Positions 54,272-63,998 are shown, numbered from the stretch's first letter. The stretch is DNA of 64,000 bases from Vibrio cortegadensis (GCF_024347395.1 NZ_AP025473.1:1-64000), one strand, 5' to 3'. The notes: generated by a model not told the origin, from the sequence alone. Numbers and translations are program-made.

Positions 54272-55171
54272 ATGCCCTCTTTCTCTTTTTCGCTAATCCC
54301 TGTTGGGGTTAGGTTCATGCTCCTCTCTGCTTTTGGATTCGCGCTCATGTCTGCTTGCGTGAAGTACATTAGCCTATACGGTATTCCAGTATTTGAAATT
54401 GTGGCAGCAAGGGCTTTAGTCTCTTTGATCATTAGCTATATCGATGTCAAAAGAAAAGGCATTTCGATTTGGGGAAACAACAAAACACTGCTTTTCGTTC
54501 GCGGCCTTGTCGGCACTACCGCTTTGATGTGTGTGTATTATGCCGTAACGACGTTGCCGCTAGCTGAGGCAACCATCTTACAATACGTTCATCCCATTTT
54601 TACCGCTTTACTCGGCGTTCTATTTCTCAAAGAACGAGTTCAACACTCCACCATGATATGCATTGCTTTCTGCCTCGCAGGTTTATTGGTGATGGTACAA
54701 CCGAGCATGACAAGCGACTTAACCCATGAATTGCCACTTTTTAGCGTAATCATAGCTTTATGCGGGGCATTTGGAAGCTCGATTGCTTACGTGATCGTGA
54801 GGAAGCTAAGCCAAACTGAAGATAGCTCCGTCATCATTTTCTACTTTCCATTGGTCGCGTTGCCGATCTCGACTGTACTTATCTGGAATGACTTCGTATG
54901 GCCAAGCTTCTTTTTAACCATCATGCTGGTTTTGGTCGGTATTTTTACCCAAATCGGTCAATACGGTCTTACTAAAGCGATGCAGACTCAAGCCGCAGGT
55001 AAAGCTTCAGCCTACTCATATGTTCAGATTATTTTTTCTGCTCTTCTAGGAGTATGGATATTCAATGAAGTCCCTTCAATTTGGACTTATTTGGGAGGAG
55101 GTTTGATCGTGACAGGCGCTCTGATCAATGTATTCGGCAAACGAATATTCTCTCAATTCAGCGCTAAGTAA
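54272..55171 (+). CDS. EamA/DMT-family transporter
   Basis: A 299-residue inner-membrane protein with about ten hydrophobic segments in two EamA repeats, such as FMLLSAFGFALMSACVKYISLYGIP and LPLAEATILQYVHPIFTALLGVLFLKERV, and a second repeat after residue 150. The S/R-type signatures LGVWIFNEVPSIWTYLGGGLIVTGAL are typical. Members export small metabolites or import precursors. ATG 54272 is preferred over TTG 54257. Substrate unknown. Confidence 0.88.
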   Translation: MPSFSFSLIPVGVRFMLLSAFGFALMSACVKYISLYGIPVFEIVAARALVSLIISYIDVKRKGISIWGNNKTLLFVRGLVGTTALMCVYYAVTTLPLAEATILQYVHPIFTALLGVLFLKERVQHSTMICIAFCLAGLLVMVQPSMTSDLTHELPLFSVIIALCGAFGSSIAYVIVRKLSQTEDSSVIIFYFPLVALPISTVLIWNDFVWPSFFLTIMLVLVGIFTQIGQYGLTKAMQTQAAGKASAYSYVQIIFSALLGVWIFNEVPSIWTYLGGGLIVTGALINVFGKRIFSQFSAK

Positions 55172-55175
55172 TCAA

Positions 55176-55206
55176 AAGGCAGAGTCTCTTGTAACGACTC
55201 TGCCTT
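55176..55206. terminator. Hairpin after the EamA gene
   Basis: An 11-bp perfect stem AAGGCAGAGTC / GACTCTGCCTT with loop TCTTGTAAC, five bases past the EamA stop. No T run of note. Confidence 0.65.
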
Positions 55207-55276
55207 CGCTTATTCATTCTGCTAAAGAGAAAATATCGTTTTAGCAGTATGGCTTGCCTACATCAAACGTTGGAAA

Positions 55277-56257
55277 CTATTCGCTGGTCGCGGCGGATTC
55301 CCATTCCGTTAGCAGTTGCATTATTCGATACGAATCATCCCAAGTCGCGCATGGGTTAGATAACGCTTTCTCTCCTGCTTTTACTGCATTGGCTACATGG
55401 CGCACTTGATACAAAAAGGCATCACCGTCCGCAGGAACAGAAACATTACGCTTTGACGTTCCATACACTTCAACCGAGAAGTCATTCTCTTTATTTGGCA
55501 GCCATGGATTAGAGTTCATGGTGATGCACCCTTTGCTACCTAGAATAGTGAAGTGGTGTTTTAACCCATGATCTTCTGCGGTATGAACCGTTGCTGTCTG
55601 CTGGTCGCCAAAGCGCATCATAAGGCTAGATTCACAAAGGTTCCCATCCGAGCCTTTTCTTCCAATAGCATGGAGTGCGCGATTATCAAAAACGTGCTCT
55701 CCTAGCATAGTTTTTGCTACCAAATGCAATAAAGACACGGGATAACAACCCAAATTGTATAACGCGCCTTTACTGTCTGGATTTACAAATTGAGCAATGG
55801 ATGCGATGTACGACGTTTGAATGGAGCGCAGTTCACCGATCTCGCCCGAATCAAGAACCGCAACGAGTTCACGAATAAGTGGGTGGTGTAAATACATCAG
55901 CCCTTCAGCAAAAAAGACGTTATGTTCTTTCACAGCTTGTAAGGCAAGTTCTGTTTTTTCCATATCAACCGATAGTGACTTTTCACAGAGAATCGCTTTT
56001 CCACGCTGCGCGGCTTTGATTATAAAATCGTGGTGGACGTGGTTTGGCAATGCGATGTAAATGATATCCACCAGATCATCGTTTAATAGCGCTTCGTAAT
56101 CGGTATAACGAGTGCCAACGGAGTATTGATCTGCAAATAAAGACAGGTTCTGTTCTGAACGTCCTGCAACGGCATACAAATGGCTATCAGGATCTGAGTT
56201 AATCGCTTCAGCCATGACGCCAGAAATAAAACTTGTACCTAAAATTCCCCAATTCAT
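55277..56257 (-). CDS. Gfo/Idh/MocA-family oxidoreductase
   Basis: A 326-residue NAD(P)-dependent oxidoreductase. The Rossmann start is WGILGTSFISGVMAEAI, followed by the family's DIIYIALPNHVHHDFIIKAAQRGKAILCEKSLSVD, where Glu-Lys is the usual catalytic pair. The C-terminal alpha/beta domain contains GALYNLGCYPVSLLHLV. Substrates are usually sugars, inositols or trans-dihydrodiols. It shares a 4-bp overlap with the upstream monooxygenase-like gene, forming an operon. Confidence 0.87.
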   Translation of the reverse strand: MNWGILGTSFISGVMAEAINSDPDSHLYAVAGRSEQNLSLFADQYSVGTRYTDYEALLNDDLVDIIYIALPNHVHHDFIIKAAQRGKAILCEKSLSVDMEKTELALQAVKEHNVFFAEGLMYLHHPLIRELVAVLDSGEIGELRSIQTSYIASIAQFVNPDSKGALYNLGCYPVSLLHLVAKTMLGEHVFDNRALHAIGRKGSDGNLCESSLMMRFGDQQTATVHTAEDHGLKHHFTILGSKGCITMNSNPWLPNKENDFSVEVYGTSKRNVSVPADGDAFLYQVRHVANAVKAGEKALSNPCATWDDSYRIMQLLTEWESAATSE

Positions 56258-56556
56258 TCTACTGCCTCTCCCGCTTGATGAGTTTCAAAAACTTGAACTA
56301 ATGAGGTCACATCTGAAGCAATAAACGCTTGAGTGTGTGGCATAACAAAGTGTGCGTCGATGGCGGCTCTATTTTTATATCGCTCCCACAATATCACTCT
56401 GTCTGGTGTCTTTTCATCGTAAGTCGCCATCGCTTGTAAACACCCTTCTTCAGCCTGCATGTCGACACAAAATTGCTCAATGGCTTCAATAACAGATTCT
56501 CTTGATAACTGAGTCTTCATTTTTAGCTCAGCCGTAACAAATATAGTGTCGTTCAT
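56254..56556 (-). CDS. Antibiotic-biosynthesis-monooxygenase (ABM) domain protein
   Basis: A 100-residue single ABM domain (TIFVTAELKMKTQLSRESVIEAIEQFCVDMQAEEGCLQAMATYDEKTPDRVILWERYKNRAAIDAHFVMPHTQAFI), with the YgiN/LsrG-like pattern of a dimeric alpha-beta barrel. The second of two ATGs (56556) is five bases after AGGAAG and is chosen. It overlaps the oxidoreductase start (ATGA-type coupling), so the two probably act on one substrate. It is divergent from a LysR gene. Confidence 0.8.
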   Translation of the reverse strand: MNDTIFVTAELKMKTQLSRESVIEAIEQFCVDMQAEEGCLQAMATYDEKTPDRVILWERYKNRAAIDAHFVMPHTQAFIASDVTSLVQVFETHQAGEAVE

Positions 56557-56668
56557 CATCACTTCCTATGTTGTTAAATTTATTCTCAATATTAGGCTCA
56601 ACTATAATTAACTTCATAAGATTGATAAACTGCCCCATATTTTATTGTTTATTAACTGGCAGTGCATA

Positions 56669-57550
56669 ATGGACAAACTAACAAGCATGAAAATTTTTGC
56701 TTATATTGTCGAACATGGCAGCTTTCGAAGTGCTGCTCATCAGTTCCAAATTTCACCGACAATGGTAGGTAAACACGTCAATTTTCTTGAACAAAGCTTG
56801 GGAACTCAACTGATTCACCGGACAACTCGTAAGCAGTCTTTAACTGAAGCAGGTAAGCTTTACTACAGCGAGTGCCATCGAATTATTGAAGATATAACAA
56901 ACGCAGAAAACCTGATTCAGACGTTAATCAACCGACCAACAGGGACCATTAAAGTCAACTGCCCTGTAACATTCGGCAAGAAAATTCTGACTCCCATTGT
57001 GGCAAGCTTTCTTGAAGAATACCCAGATCTTAATATCGAGTTAATGCTAGATAACGGACTTATTGACCCTTATCAGAATGATGCAGATATGATAATTCGT
57101 ATTGGCGATCTTGTTGATTCTTCCCTTGTTGCAAGAAAGCTCGGCCACTATGAAATGACTTACTGCGCTTCTCCCATTTATCTTGAAAAGCATGGGCAGA
57201 TTAATTCATTAGAAGAACTCAAACACCACCACTGTTTAGGATTTCACTATCATCAAGGTGAAAGCCAACAGGTGATGAACTTACCGTCGAACACCTTTAG
57301 CAATACAAGCTCTCGGCTGACCTCTAATAATGGTGATGTTTTAAAGTTTGCAGCACTTCAAGGCATTGGCATCCTTCTTCAACCTAAGATTTTAGTCACA
57401 CAAGAGATAGAATCGAATCAGCTTATCGAAATTCTGAAAGATTCCACTCCAAAGCCAAAACCGATCCATTTACTTTATCGATCTAAACATCTGTCTTTAA
57501 AAAATAGAACTTTTGTTGATTATGTTCTCAAGCATATTGATGAGAGTTAG
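56669..57550 (+). CDS. LysR-family regulator divergent from the ABM/oxidoreductase operon
   Basis: A 293-residue LysR regulator. The HTH is MKIFAYIVEHGSFRSAAHQFQISPTMVGKHVNFLEQSLGTQLIHRTTRKQSLTEAG, of the DsdC/AaeR-like YhcS group. The effector domain begins near residue 90 (GTIKVNCPVTFGKKILTPIVASFLEEYPDLNIELML). ATG 56669 is used; an upstream non-ATG start at 56645 adds nothing conserved. Likely controls the divergent operon 112 bp away. Confidence 0.87.
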   Translation: MDKLTSMKIFAYIVEHGSFRSAAHQFQISPTMVGKHVNFLEQSLGTQLIHRTTRKQSLTEAGKLYYSECHRIIEDITNAENLIQTLINRPTGTIKVNCPVTFGKKILTPIVASFLEEYPDLNIELMLDNGLIDPYQNDADMIIRIGDLVDSSLVARKLGHYEMTYCASPIYLEKHGQINSLEELKHHHCLGFHYHQGESQQVMNLPSNTFSNTSSRLTSNNGDVLKFAALQGIGILLQPKILVTQEIESNQLIEILKDSTPKPKPIHLLYRSKHLSLKNRTFVDYVLKHIDES

Positions 57551-57740
57551 CCGACTTTCGATACTCACTCATAGCCTAAAGCATCAGGAAACTTTCAATT
57601 TATGGGAAGCTTCAATGGATAGGAAACTTAAGACCTATAGAAACCTTAAATTTATAGATTCACAAAAACACCATAGACTTCACAGTATAATTTAGACTAA
57701 TGAGTATTATTGGTGCTACAAAATCTAACGAGTAACTCAA

Positions 57741-58715
57741 ATGACCAATAATACTTCCGAGTCACCCTGTGCTCCCTACGTTCTCAATGACCAAGAGGTG
57801 CAATCGCTTCTCCCTAAATTAGATGTTAAATCTCTTATGGAGACGCTGTTTTCATCTTTAGCTCGTGATAACGCAGTACAGCCTAGCCAAACGTTAACAC
57901 CATTCCCTAACAATAAAGGCGATTACATCACTTACCTCGGCGTACTTGCTGAACAAGGAGTGTTCGGTGCTAAGCTTTCCCCTTACATAGTGACTGATGG
58001 GGCTCCGATTATTACCGCTTGGACACACCTGATGTCGATGAAGACAGGTATGCCACTGCTGCTTTGTGATTCAGGGCAACTGACGGTTGAACGAACCGCA
58101 GGAACCACGGCATTAGCCATTGATTACTTAGCAAAAAAAGAGAGTTCGCATTTAGCATTAATAGGTGCAGGTAACGTCGCCTTAGCGCATTTACGCCATG
58201 TAATTTCACTAAGAGAGTGGGAATGCATCACGATATTTGCCCCTGAATTAATTGATAACGACATTCGCCAAAATGAAATACGAGCAATAGATAACCGAAT
58301 TCAAATTGCTTTACACTCTAGTCAAGCCACAGAAAACGCCGATGTCATTATGCTATGTACCTCTGCGGCAAGCGCTGTCATTTCCGAACAGCAGATCCCA
58401 CAATCGGCATTGATCACTTCCATTAGTACGAATGCCGTCAATGCGCATGAAGTGCCACCAGCGTTACTGAACAACATGGATGTATATTGCGACTACAAAT
58501 TAACCACACCTGAAAGTGCTGGGGAAATGAAATTGGCAAAAGATCAACACGGTTGGGATAAGGCTAACATTGTTGGAGACTTATCGGATCTTGTCGCTCA
58601 ACGCTGTCACCTACCAGACTATAAGAAGCCTGTGTTCTTTCGCTCTATCGGCTTAGGGCTCGAAGATGTTGCGATCGCTTATGGTATATGGCAACTGATA
58701 GACAGCAAAAAATAA
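57741..58715 (+). CDS. Ornithine cyclodeaminase / mu-crystallin family protein
   Basis: A 324-residue NAD(P)-binding protein of the OCD/mu-crystallin family. Landmarks are GVFGAKLSPYIVTDGAPIITAWTHLMSMKTGMPLLLCDSGQLTVERTAGTTALAIDYLAKKESSHLALIGAGNVALAHLRHV, with the Rossmann GAGNVA and the Arg/Thr substrate region. Members include ornithine cyclodeaminase, alanine dehydrogenase and DauB (L-arginine dehydrogenase). The exact reaction cannot be told. It is followed 44 bp later by an aminotransferase gene, likely one operon. Confidence 0.85.
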   Translation: MTNNTSESPCAPYVLNDQEVQSLLPKLDVKSLMETLFSSLARDNAVQPSQTLTPFPNNKGDYITYLGVLAEQGVFGAKLSPYIVTDGAPIITAWTHLMSMKTGMPLLLCDSGQLTVERTAGTTALAIDYLAKKESSHLALIGAGNVALAHLRHVISLREWECITIFAPELIDNDIRQNEIRAIDNRIQIALHSSQATENADVIMLCTSAASAVISEQQIPQSALITSISTNAVNAHEVPPALLNNMDVYCDYKLTTPESAGEMKLAKDQHGWDKANIVGDLSDLVAQRCHLPDYKKPVFFRSIGLGLEDVAIAYGIWQLIDSKK

Positions 58716-58759
58716 TAGAGACCATCGATTTTAAAACTTTATGAATAAAGGAATGTAAT

Positions 58760-59884
58760 ATGAAAATTAAAGAGTTTGGTGTTGAAATTTGGATGAATGA
58801 GTATGAAAACTCTTGTCTCTATAATTTGGCTGAAACCTGTGTTGAATCTTTAACTGTTGAACAGTTGCTCGATATGGCAGGAAAACGAGAAACGATTCTC
58901 AATGAGTTACTGCCAATGAAGCTCACTTATGGCGCAATTGAAGGATCGGATCGTTTACGCAATAACATAACTGAGATTTATCAGAATCAGCAAAAAGAGA
59001 ACATTCTGATCACTCACGGAGCAATTGGTGCAAATGCGCTGATTCACCAAACGCTGGTAGAACCGGGAGATCGTGTTGTTTCAGTCTTACCCACTTACCA
59101 ACAGCACTACTCCATTCCCGAAAGTTTCGGTGCGGATGTGCAAATAGTAAAACTAAAAGAAGAGAATAATTTCTTACCTGATTTAGAAGAATTGCAAAAG
59201 CTAACCAATAGCAACACTCGCCTGATTACTATTAACAACCCGAATAACCCAACAGGTGCATTAATGGATGAAACTTTTCTAAAACAAATCGTAGATATTG
59301 CTCGTGCCTGTGATGCGTATTTACTGTGTGATGAAGTCTACAGAGGAACGGATGCTTCCGGAGACGGTTTCACCGCGTCCATTGCCGATCTGTACGAAAA
59401 AGGGATCAGCACTGCAAGTATGTCTAAAAGCTTCTCTCTTGCAGGGTTAAGACTGGGCTGGATAGCGGCTCCAACGGATGTTATTCACGCGGTCACTATC
59501 CATCGGGATTACAATACGATCAGCGTTGGAATGCTAGACGATCACTTCGCCTGCATAGCATTAGAATGCAAAGAGCAGATCCTTGAAAGAAGTCGTTCTC
59601 TCTGCCAAGCCAACCGAGAGGTTCTTGATGCTTGGATCTCTAATGAACCGTTAATCAGCTACGTAAAACCACAGTCAGGAACCGTGGCATTACTTAAATA
59701 TGATCTTGATATGTCCAGCCGTGAATTCTGTGTACGCCTGCTTGAATCAAAAGGCGTCATGTTCACACCTGGAAGTGTTTTAGAAATGGAAGGTTATGTA
59801 CGAATCGGATATGCCAATAACCCACAAGTACTCAAAGATGGGCTTCAGAAGACTTCGGAGTTCCTTGCTGAATTGAATGGTTAA
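58760..59884 (+). CDS. Class I/II PLP-dependent aminotransferase
   Basis: A 374-residue fold-type I aminotransferase. PLP-site residues are the NNPNNPTGALMDE loop, LLCDEVYRG and Schiff-base Lys223 in SMSKSFSLAGLRLGW; the C-terminal Arg is in GYVRIGYANNP. The N-terminus (KEFGVEIWMNEYENSCLYNLAETCVESLTVEQLL) is distinctive and is shared with amino-acid-modifying aminotransferases in other bacteria as I recall it. Together with the OCD protein it probably handles a basic or unusual amino acid. A bidirectional terminator follows. Confidence 0.82.
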   Translation: MKIKEFGVEIWMNEYENSCLYNLAETCVESLTVEQLLDMAGKRETILNELLPMKLTYGAIEGSDRLRNNITEIYQNQQKENILITHGAIGANALIHQTLVEPGDRVVSVLPTYQQHYSIPESFGADVQIVKLKEENNFLPDLEELQKLTNSNTRLITINNPNNPTGALMDETFLKQIVDIARACDAYLLCDEVYRGTDASGDGFTASIADLYEKGISTASMSKSFSLAGLRLGWIAAPTDVIHAVTIHRDYNTISVGMLDDHFACIALECKEQILERSRSLCQANREVLDAWISNEPLISYVKPQSGTVALLKYDLDMSSREFCVRLLESKGVMFTPGSVLEMEGYVRIGYANNPQVLKDGLQKTSEFLAELNG

Positions 59885-59910
59885 ATGCTCCATTCGTTTT
59901 TATATTATCT

Positions 59911-59953
59911 AAAAAATGCCCTTAACTTTATACTCTAAAGAAGGGCATTTTTG
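59911..59953. terminator. Bidirectional terminator between aminotransferase and YheO-type genes
   Basis: Stem AAAAATGCCCTT / AAGGGCATTTTT with a 17-nt loop; A and T runs serve both convergent genes. Confidence 0.9.
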
Positions 59954-59956
59954 TCA

Positions 59957-60583
59957 TCACGACTTTCTTAGCTGCTTGATTTCACGTAAGTAGTTAAATA
60001 CGGTAGCCCTTCCCATCCCAAGCACGTTGGCCACATAGTCTGCCGAGCTTTTTCCGTTGAATGCTCCTTGATCAAATAACGCTTCAATCAATTCACGTTT
60101 ATCCTGACGAGACAGTGCCGAGATCGTTAAGCTATTACTCGCTAACCAACTATGAATAAAGCTATTTACTTTATCTTGCCAATCATCATGAAATAGCTTC
60201 TCTGGCTGTGGAATAAGGTTCTTTATTGGAAGCAAAAGTGCCAACGCATCTTGAGCCGCTTGCACCGGAGCCGTGCTCATATTGATGCATAACATACCAA
60301 TAGGGCTGCCTTGATCATCTCTAAGGACAATACTAATGGAACATATTTTCTTTCCGTCCCAGTTTAGTTTTTCATAAGGACCAATTACCGCTTCATTCTG
60401 CGCAAAATCGACATCATCAAGAGACGACGGATCGCCAATTTTCCGCTTAGAAATATTATTCGCAATATGCACTACGGACTGACTTTCTAAATCATGAATA
60501 ATGACTTCTACATAGTCAGAAAATAGCAGAGCTATCCCATCAGCAACAGAAGCATATCGGCTTAATATCGTATTGGCGTTCAA
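59957..60583 (-). CDS. YheO-type PAS/HTH regulator (DauR-like)
   Basis: A 208-residue protein. Residues 1-110 are the YheO-like PAS domain (ASVADGIALLFSDYVEVIIHDLESQSVVHIANNISKRKIGDPSSL). The C-terminal HTH is RQDKRELIEALFDQGAFNGKSSADYVANVLGMGRATVFNYLREIKQL. P. aeruginosa DauR, of this family, represses D-arginine genes including the OCD-type dauB. Position next to an OCD gene and an aminotransferase suggests an equivalent role here (inference). Convergent with the aminotransferase. Confidence 0.87.
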   Translation of the reverse strand: MNANTILSRYASVADGIALLFSDYVEVIIHDLESQSVVHIANNISKRKIGDPSSLDDVDFAQNEAVIGPYEKLNWDGKKICSISIVLRDDQGSPIGMLCINMSTAPVQAAQDALALLLPIKNLIPQPEKLFHDDWQDKVNSFIHSWLASNSLTISALSRQDKRELIEALFDQGAFNGKSSADYVANVLGMGRATVFNYLREIKQLRKS

Positions 60584-60783
60584 AGAATTCTTATCCTGTT
60601 CCGTTTAGCTAAATGCAGGTAATACATCGCAAAGAAGAAGTATATTACCTAGCCTCACTAATATTGTATAGATTTTGGTACTTCACGCGAGTCCCTAGCG
60701 AAAGTGCACATAGTCACCTATGTTTATATATGCATATTAAGAAAAACGACTATCAATGAAAATATAACGTCAGGCTTATCATT

Positions 60784-62322
60784 ATGAATAGAAGAAATAA
60801 AGCGATCGTCGATGAAGAAGTCGAATTCTCAGACAATGAGGAGCTAGTCTCAACGACAGACAAAAGGGGGGTAATTACCTATGTAAACGAAGAGTTTTGC
60901 AGGGTATCAGGCTACGAAACGCACGAGCTTCTAAATAAAAACCACAACATGATTCGCCACCCAGACATGCCTAAAGCGGCGTTTAAAGATTTGTGGGAAC
61001 ATCTCAAGAATGGGCAAGCATGGCGAGGCGCTGTTAAAAATCGCTGCAAAGATGGTCGGTACTACTGGGTTGATGCTTTTGTCACCCCCATTTTTGAAAA
61101 CAACATCTTGGTTGGCTATCAATCTGTTCGCCGTAAATTAGCGCCCGAAGTCAAAAACCGTGCGATCAATTTGTACTCCGTTTCGAGTAAGGCTCGAAGC
61201 CTCACATCAAGCATTCTTGTCACCACCAAACACCGAATCATCATGCTATTTTTTGTCACATTATGCGCCGTCATTATGGGTTTTTATGTCTCTCCTCTTG
61301 CCACTTTGATCGTGCCATTTGCAACCATTAGTGTGCTTTACCATGAGCTATTCATTCGCCAAAAATTCTACGACGAACTCAAACAAAGCTATGACAGCAT
61401 TTCTCGTTTGGTCTTTTGTGATGACAAGACAAACTACGCCGAATATCACTTAAAGATGCAGCAAGGACGAGTACAAACCATTTTAGGACGAACGTTAGAC
61501 AGCAGTAGTAATTTACTTAAACAAGTGCACTCTTTAGAAAACGTCTCCGATAACGCTCACCATAACATTGAAAAAGAGACCGTAGAGATTGAGAACATTG
61601 CATCGGCGGTTGAACAGATGGTGGCAACCATCGGTGAAGTTTCAAGAAATAGCGCCTCGACATTGGATCAAGTGCTCTCGGCCAATACGACTTGCCAAGA
61701 TGCAAATTCGTTAAGTAAGAAAACTCAAAATCAAGTCTCAACCTTAGTGGACGACGTTTCAGCTTCCTATGAGTCTGCCGAAAACTTGTCTCAAAAGCTA
61801 ACCAGCATCACATCGATTATGTCTGAAATTCAAGGCATTGCGGAACAGACAAATCTCCTTGCGCTTAATGCGGCAATTGAATCGGCTCGTGCTGGTGAAT
61901 ATGGCCGAGGTTTCTCGGTTGTTGCCGATGAAGTGAGAGCACTCAGCCAACGAACACAAAAAGCCACCAGCGATATCCAGCAATCAATGGGCAGTGTATT
62001 AGAGTCTGTAGCGGAACTCTCTGAAACGATGAAGCAAGGGAAAAACTCGGCGCAGATATGCATTGAATTCACAGCAGATACGCAGCGGAAAATTGAGGAA
62101 ATGGCGAATGTAATGCAGCACATCGAAGCCGCAGCGACTCAAATATCAACCGCAACAGAAGAGCAATCTGTCGTAGCCAGCGATATTAATCAGAACATTG
62201 TAACTATTCGAGATGCATCCCAATGTAACTTAAAAGAAGTAGATGAAGTCACGGAGCTAACGCGTCACATTAAAGGCAAAGCGCAACAGTTGGCATCGCT
62301 GGGGTTATCTTTTCAGAAATAA
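60784..62322 (+). CDS. Aer-like PAS methyl-accepting chemotaxis protein
   Basis: A 512-residue chemoreceptor. The N-terminal PAS domain (STTDKRGVITYVNEEFCRVSGYETHELLNKNHNMIRHPDMPKAAFKDLWEHLKNGQAWRGAVKNRCKDGRYYWVDAFVTP) is of the Aer FAD-binding type. A hydrophobic hairpin follows (about residues 148-185), with no periplasmic domain. The signalling tip is EQTNLLALNAAIESARAGEYGRGFSVVADEVRALSQRT. It likely senses redox or energy state and feeds CheA/CheW. FAD binding is inferred from the family. Confidence 0.9.
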   Translation: MNRRNKAIVDEEVEFSDNEELVSTTDKRGVITYVNEEFCRVSGYETHELLNKNHNMIRHPDMPKAAFKDLWEHLKNGQAWRGAVKNRCKDGRYYWVDAFVTPIFENNILVGYQSVRRKLAPEVKNRAINLYSVSSKARSLTSSILVTTKHRIIMLFFVTLCAVIMGFYVSPLATLIVPFATISVLYHELFIRQKFYDELKQSYDSISRLVFCDDKTNYAEYHLKMQQGRVQTILGRTLDSSSNLLKQVHSLENVSDNAHHNIEKETVEIENIASAVEQMVATIGEVSRNSASTLDQVLSANTTCQDANSLSKKTQNQVSTLVDDVSASYESAENLSQKLTSITSIMSEIQGIAEQTNLLALNAAIESARAGEYGRGFSVVADEVRALSQRTQKATSDIQQSMGSVLESVAELSETMKQGKNSAQICIEFTADTQRKIEEMANVMQHIEAAATQISTATEEQSVVASDINQNIVTIRDASQCNLKEVDEVTELTRHIKGKAQQLASLGLSFQK

Positions 62323-62358
62323 TGGAAAGTAGATCAGCAATAAAATGGAGATCAAAAA

Positions 62359-62399
62359 AGAGTCGTGAACGCATCTTGGAAAATGCACTACACGACTCT
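62359..62399. terminator. Hairpin between the chemoreceptor and DUF2999 genes
   Basis: Stem AGAGTCGTG / CACGACTCT with a second inner stem GCAT / ATGC, placed between two convergent genes; an A run precedes it, giving a T run on the minus strand. Confidence 0.7.
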
Positions 62400-62451
62400 C
62401 TATTATTCAGATTCTTGATGATCTCTAACGTTTAGATCATTGAAAATAAGT

Positions 62452-62703
62452 CTATTTCTGAAGCTGCTCTTTTGCTGCTTCAACTTTTGAGAAGTCTAGT
62501 CCAAGCTCTTCTACTGCTTCTTTAATTAGCGCAGGGTTTTGCATAACCTGCCCCATTAGCAATTGCAGTTTGTCTTGAGGTAAACCTAATTGACCAATTG
62601 TTGCCATTGCCGCGAGTGGATTTTGAGTCAACGTCTCAAAAAGTTCACGGATTTGTTCGTCACTGATATTACTTTCTTTCAAGATTGCAAGAATTGGGTT
62701 CAT
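62452..62703 (-). CDS. DUF2999 family protein
   Basis: An 83-residue helical protein starting MNPILAILKESNISDEQIRELFETLTQNPLAAMATIGQLGLPQDKLQ. I recognise it as DUF2999, found mainly in Vibrio and relatives and without a known role. ATG 62703 follows AAAGGCAGA; a longer frame from 62748 lacks a better start. It lies 65 bp past the aminopeptidase gene and could be cotranscribed. Confidence 0.8.
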   Translation of the reverse strand: MNPILAILKESNISDEQIRELFETLTQNPLAAMATIGQLGLPQDKLQLLMGQVMQNPALIKEAVEELGLDFSKVEAAKEQLQK

Positions 62704-62768
62704 TACTCTGCCTTTAAATACTAAATCAAACATCGCGTAGTCTAACATTATTTAGACTACGCTGAGAA

Positions 62769-63998
62769 TTACAGGTTATCTAATCGAATATGACTGTTTT
62801 TCAGGTCATCACGGGTGATACCGTTTCCGTTATTAAAATCATTGAAGTGACGCAATAACTCTGCAATAGCGTGAATAGATGCCAATAAGTCACCAGTATG
62901 TGCAGATTCAGATGACGTATGCATATTACGAATCGGATAGCCGATAGTGATCGCAGCGCTATCAACACCTGCAAGTGCAGCCGCCATGCCATCCGTGCCC
63001 ATATCTCGACCAGAAAAGTCGATTTGGTATGGGATCTCTTTCTCGCTACATACATTTGCTAACGTTTGAACTAAAAATTCAGAGCTTACTGAACCTCGAC
63101 CAACGGTAAAGCCTTCGCCCATTTTCAATGGCGTCATGTTACGGCTGCCAATTCCCGGAGCTGCTTCATAATCGTGATTAACATCGGTTGCAATCAACAC
63201 GTCAGGCTTAAGCTCGCCCACCACTTGCGTTGAACCAAAACGACCAATCTCTTCATGAGTCGCAATTGTGTACAACACTCGAACTTTATCTAGCCCTTCG
63301 CTTGCCAACATACGTGCAATTTCAGTCACCGAAAAACAGCCCAAACCGTTATCTAAATACGCACCATAGAAAGTATCGGCCGCAACACCACGTTTAATTG
63401 GTCGATCTAGTAAAATAGGGTCACCAGCACGTAAGCCAAGCGCTTCTACTTGCGCTTTGCGATCTTCACCATGCATGTGCAATTCTAAATAAATAGATTC
63501 AGGTTTAATCCCTTGCTCGCCCGTACGTTGCGCAGGAGTAGAGAAGTGAATCGCCCCTAGAGCTTCAACCGTACAACCTGTAATTGATTTATACGCTCCT
63601 GGCTTTTCAGGATCCAAACAGAACACTTTCACTTCGTGGCCAATAAGTGTGGTAGGCAAGAAAGAATCGGTGTTAATCCATACTTTGCCATCTTCATCAA
63701 TTTTACGAACTTGCATACGGATTTTATCCGCGTGACCAACAATCATTACGCTGGTTAAATCATCACGCCCAGGGTGTGAATCGAAAACGACGCTCGCACT
63801 TCCCTTAAATTGGTGAACGCCCCAGTTTGCTGGCATAAAAGATTCAAATTCTGGTTTGATGACACCGTAGCTCATTGCCGCTTCGAAGCCAATTGGAGAG
63901 GGAGCCGCTAACACTGTAGACATGAAATCAAATTGATCTTGTGCCATTGGTTGGGTCCAAGCCGACTGTTTTTGAGCATTCTCATTGGTTGTATTCAT
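62769..63998 (-). CDS. M42-family (FrvX-like) metallo-aminopeptidase
   Basis: A 409-residue M42-type aminopeptidase. The di-metal ligands are recognisable in order: VGHADKIRM (His), YGAYLDNGLG (Asp), ATHEEIGRFG (Glu-Glu), ATDVNHD (Asp) and RNMHTSSES (His). M42 enzymes are cytosolic tetrahedral aminopeptidases related to FrvX/YpdE. It is somewhat longer than the usual 350 residues, mainly in the insert around residues 120-190. The start ATG at 63998 sits at the window edge, so its promoter is not visible. Confidence 0.87.
   Translation of the reverse strand: MNTTNENAQKQSAWTQPMAQDQFDFMSTVLAAPSPIGFEAAMSYGVIKPEFESFMPANWGVHQFKGSASVVFDSHPGRDDLTSVMIVGHADKIRMQVRKIDEDGKVWINTDSFLPTTLIGHEVKVFCLDPEKPGAYKSITGCTVEALGAIHFSTPAQRTGEQGIKPESIYLELHMHGEDRKAQVEALGLRAGDPILLDRPIKRGVAADTFYGAYLDNGLGCFSVTEIARMLASEGLDKVRVLYTIATHEEIGRFGSTQVVGELKPDVLIATDVNHDYEAAPGIGSRNMTPLKMGEGFTVGRGSVSSEFLVQTLANVCSEKEIPYQIDFSGRDMGTDGMAAALAGVDSAAITIGYPIRNMHTSSESAHTGDLLASIHAIAELLRHFNDFNNGNGITRDDLKNSHIRLDNL

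Noticed and set aside
57513..57695. 60-codon frame after the LysR gene
   Set aside because: It lies in repetitive AT-rich spacer sequence and has no recognisable start or domain.
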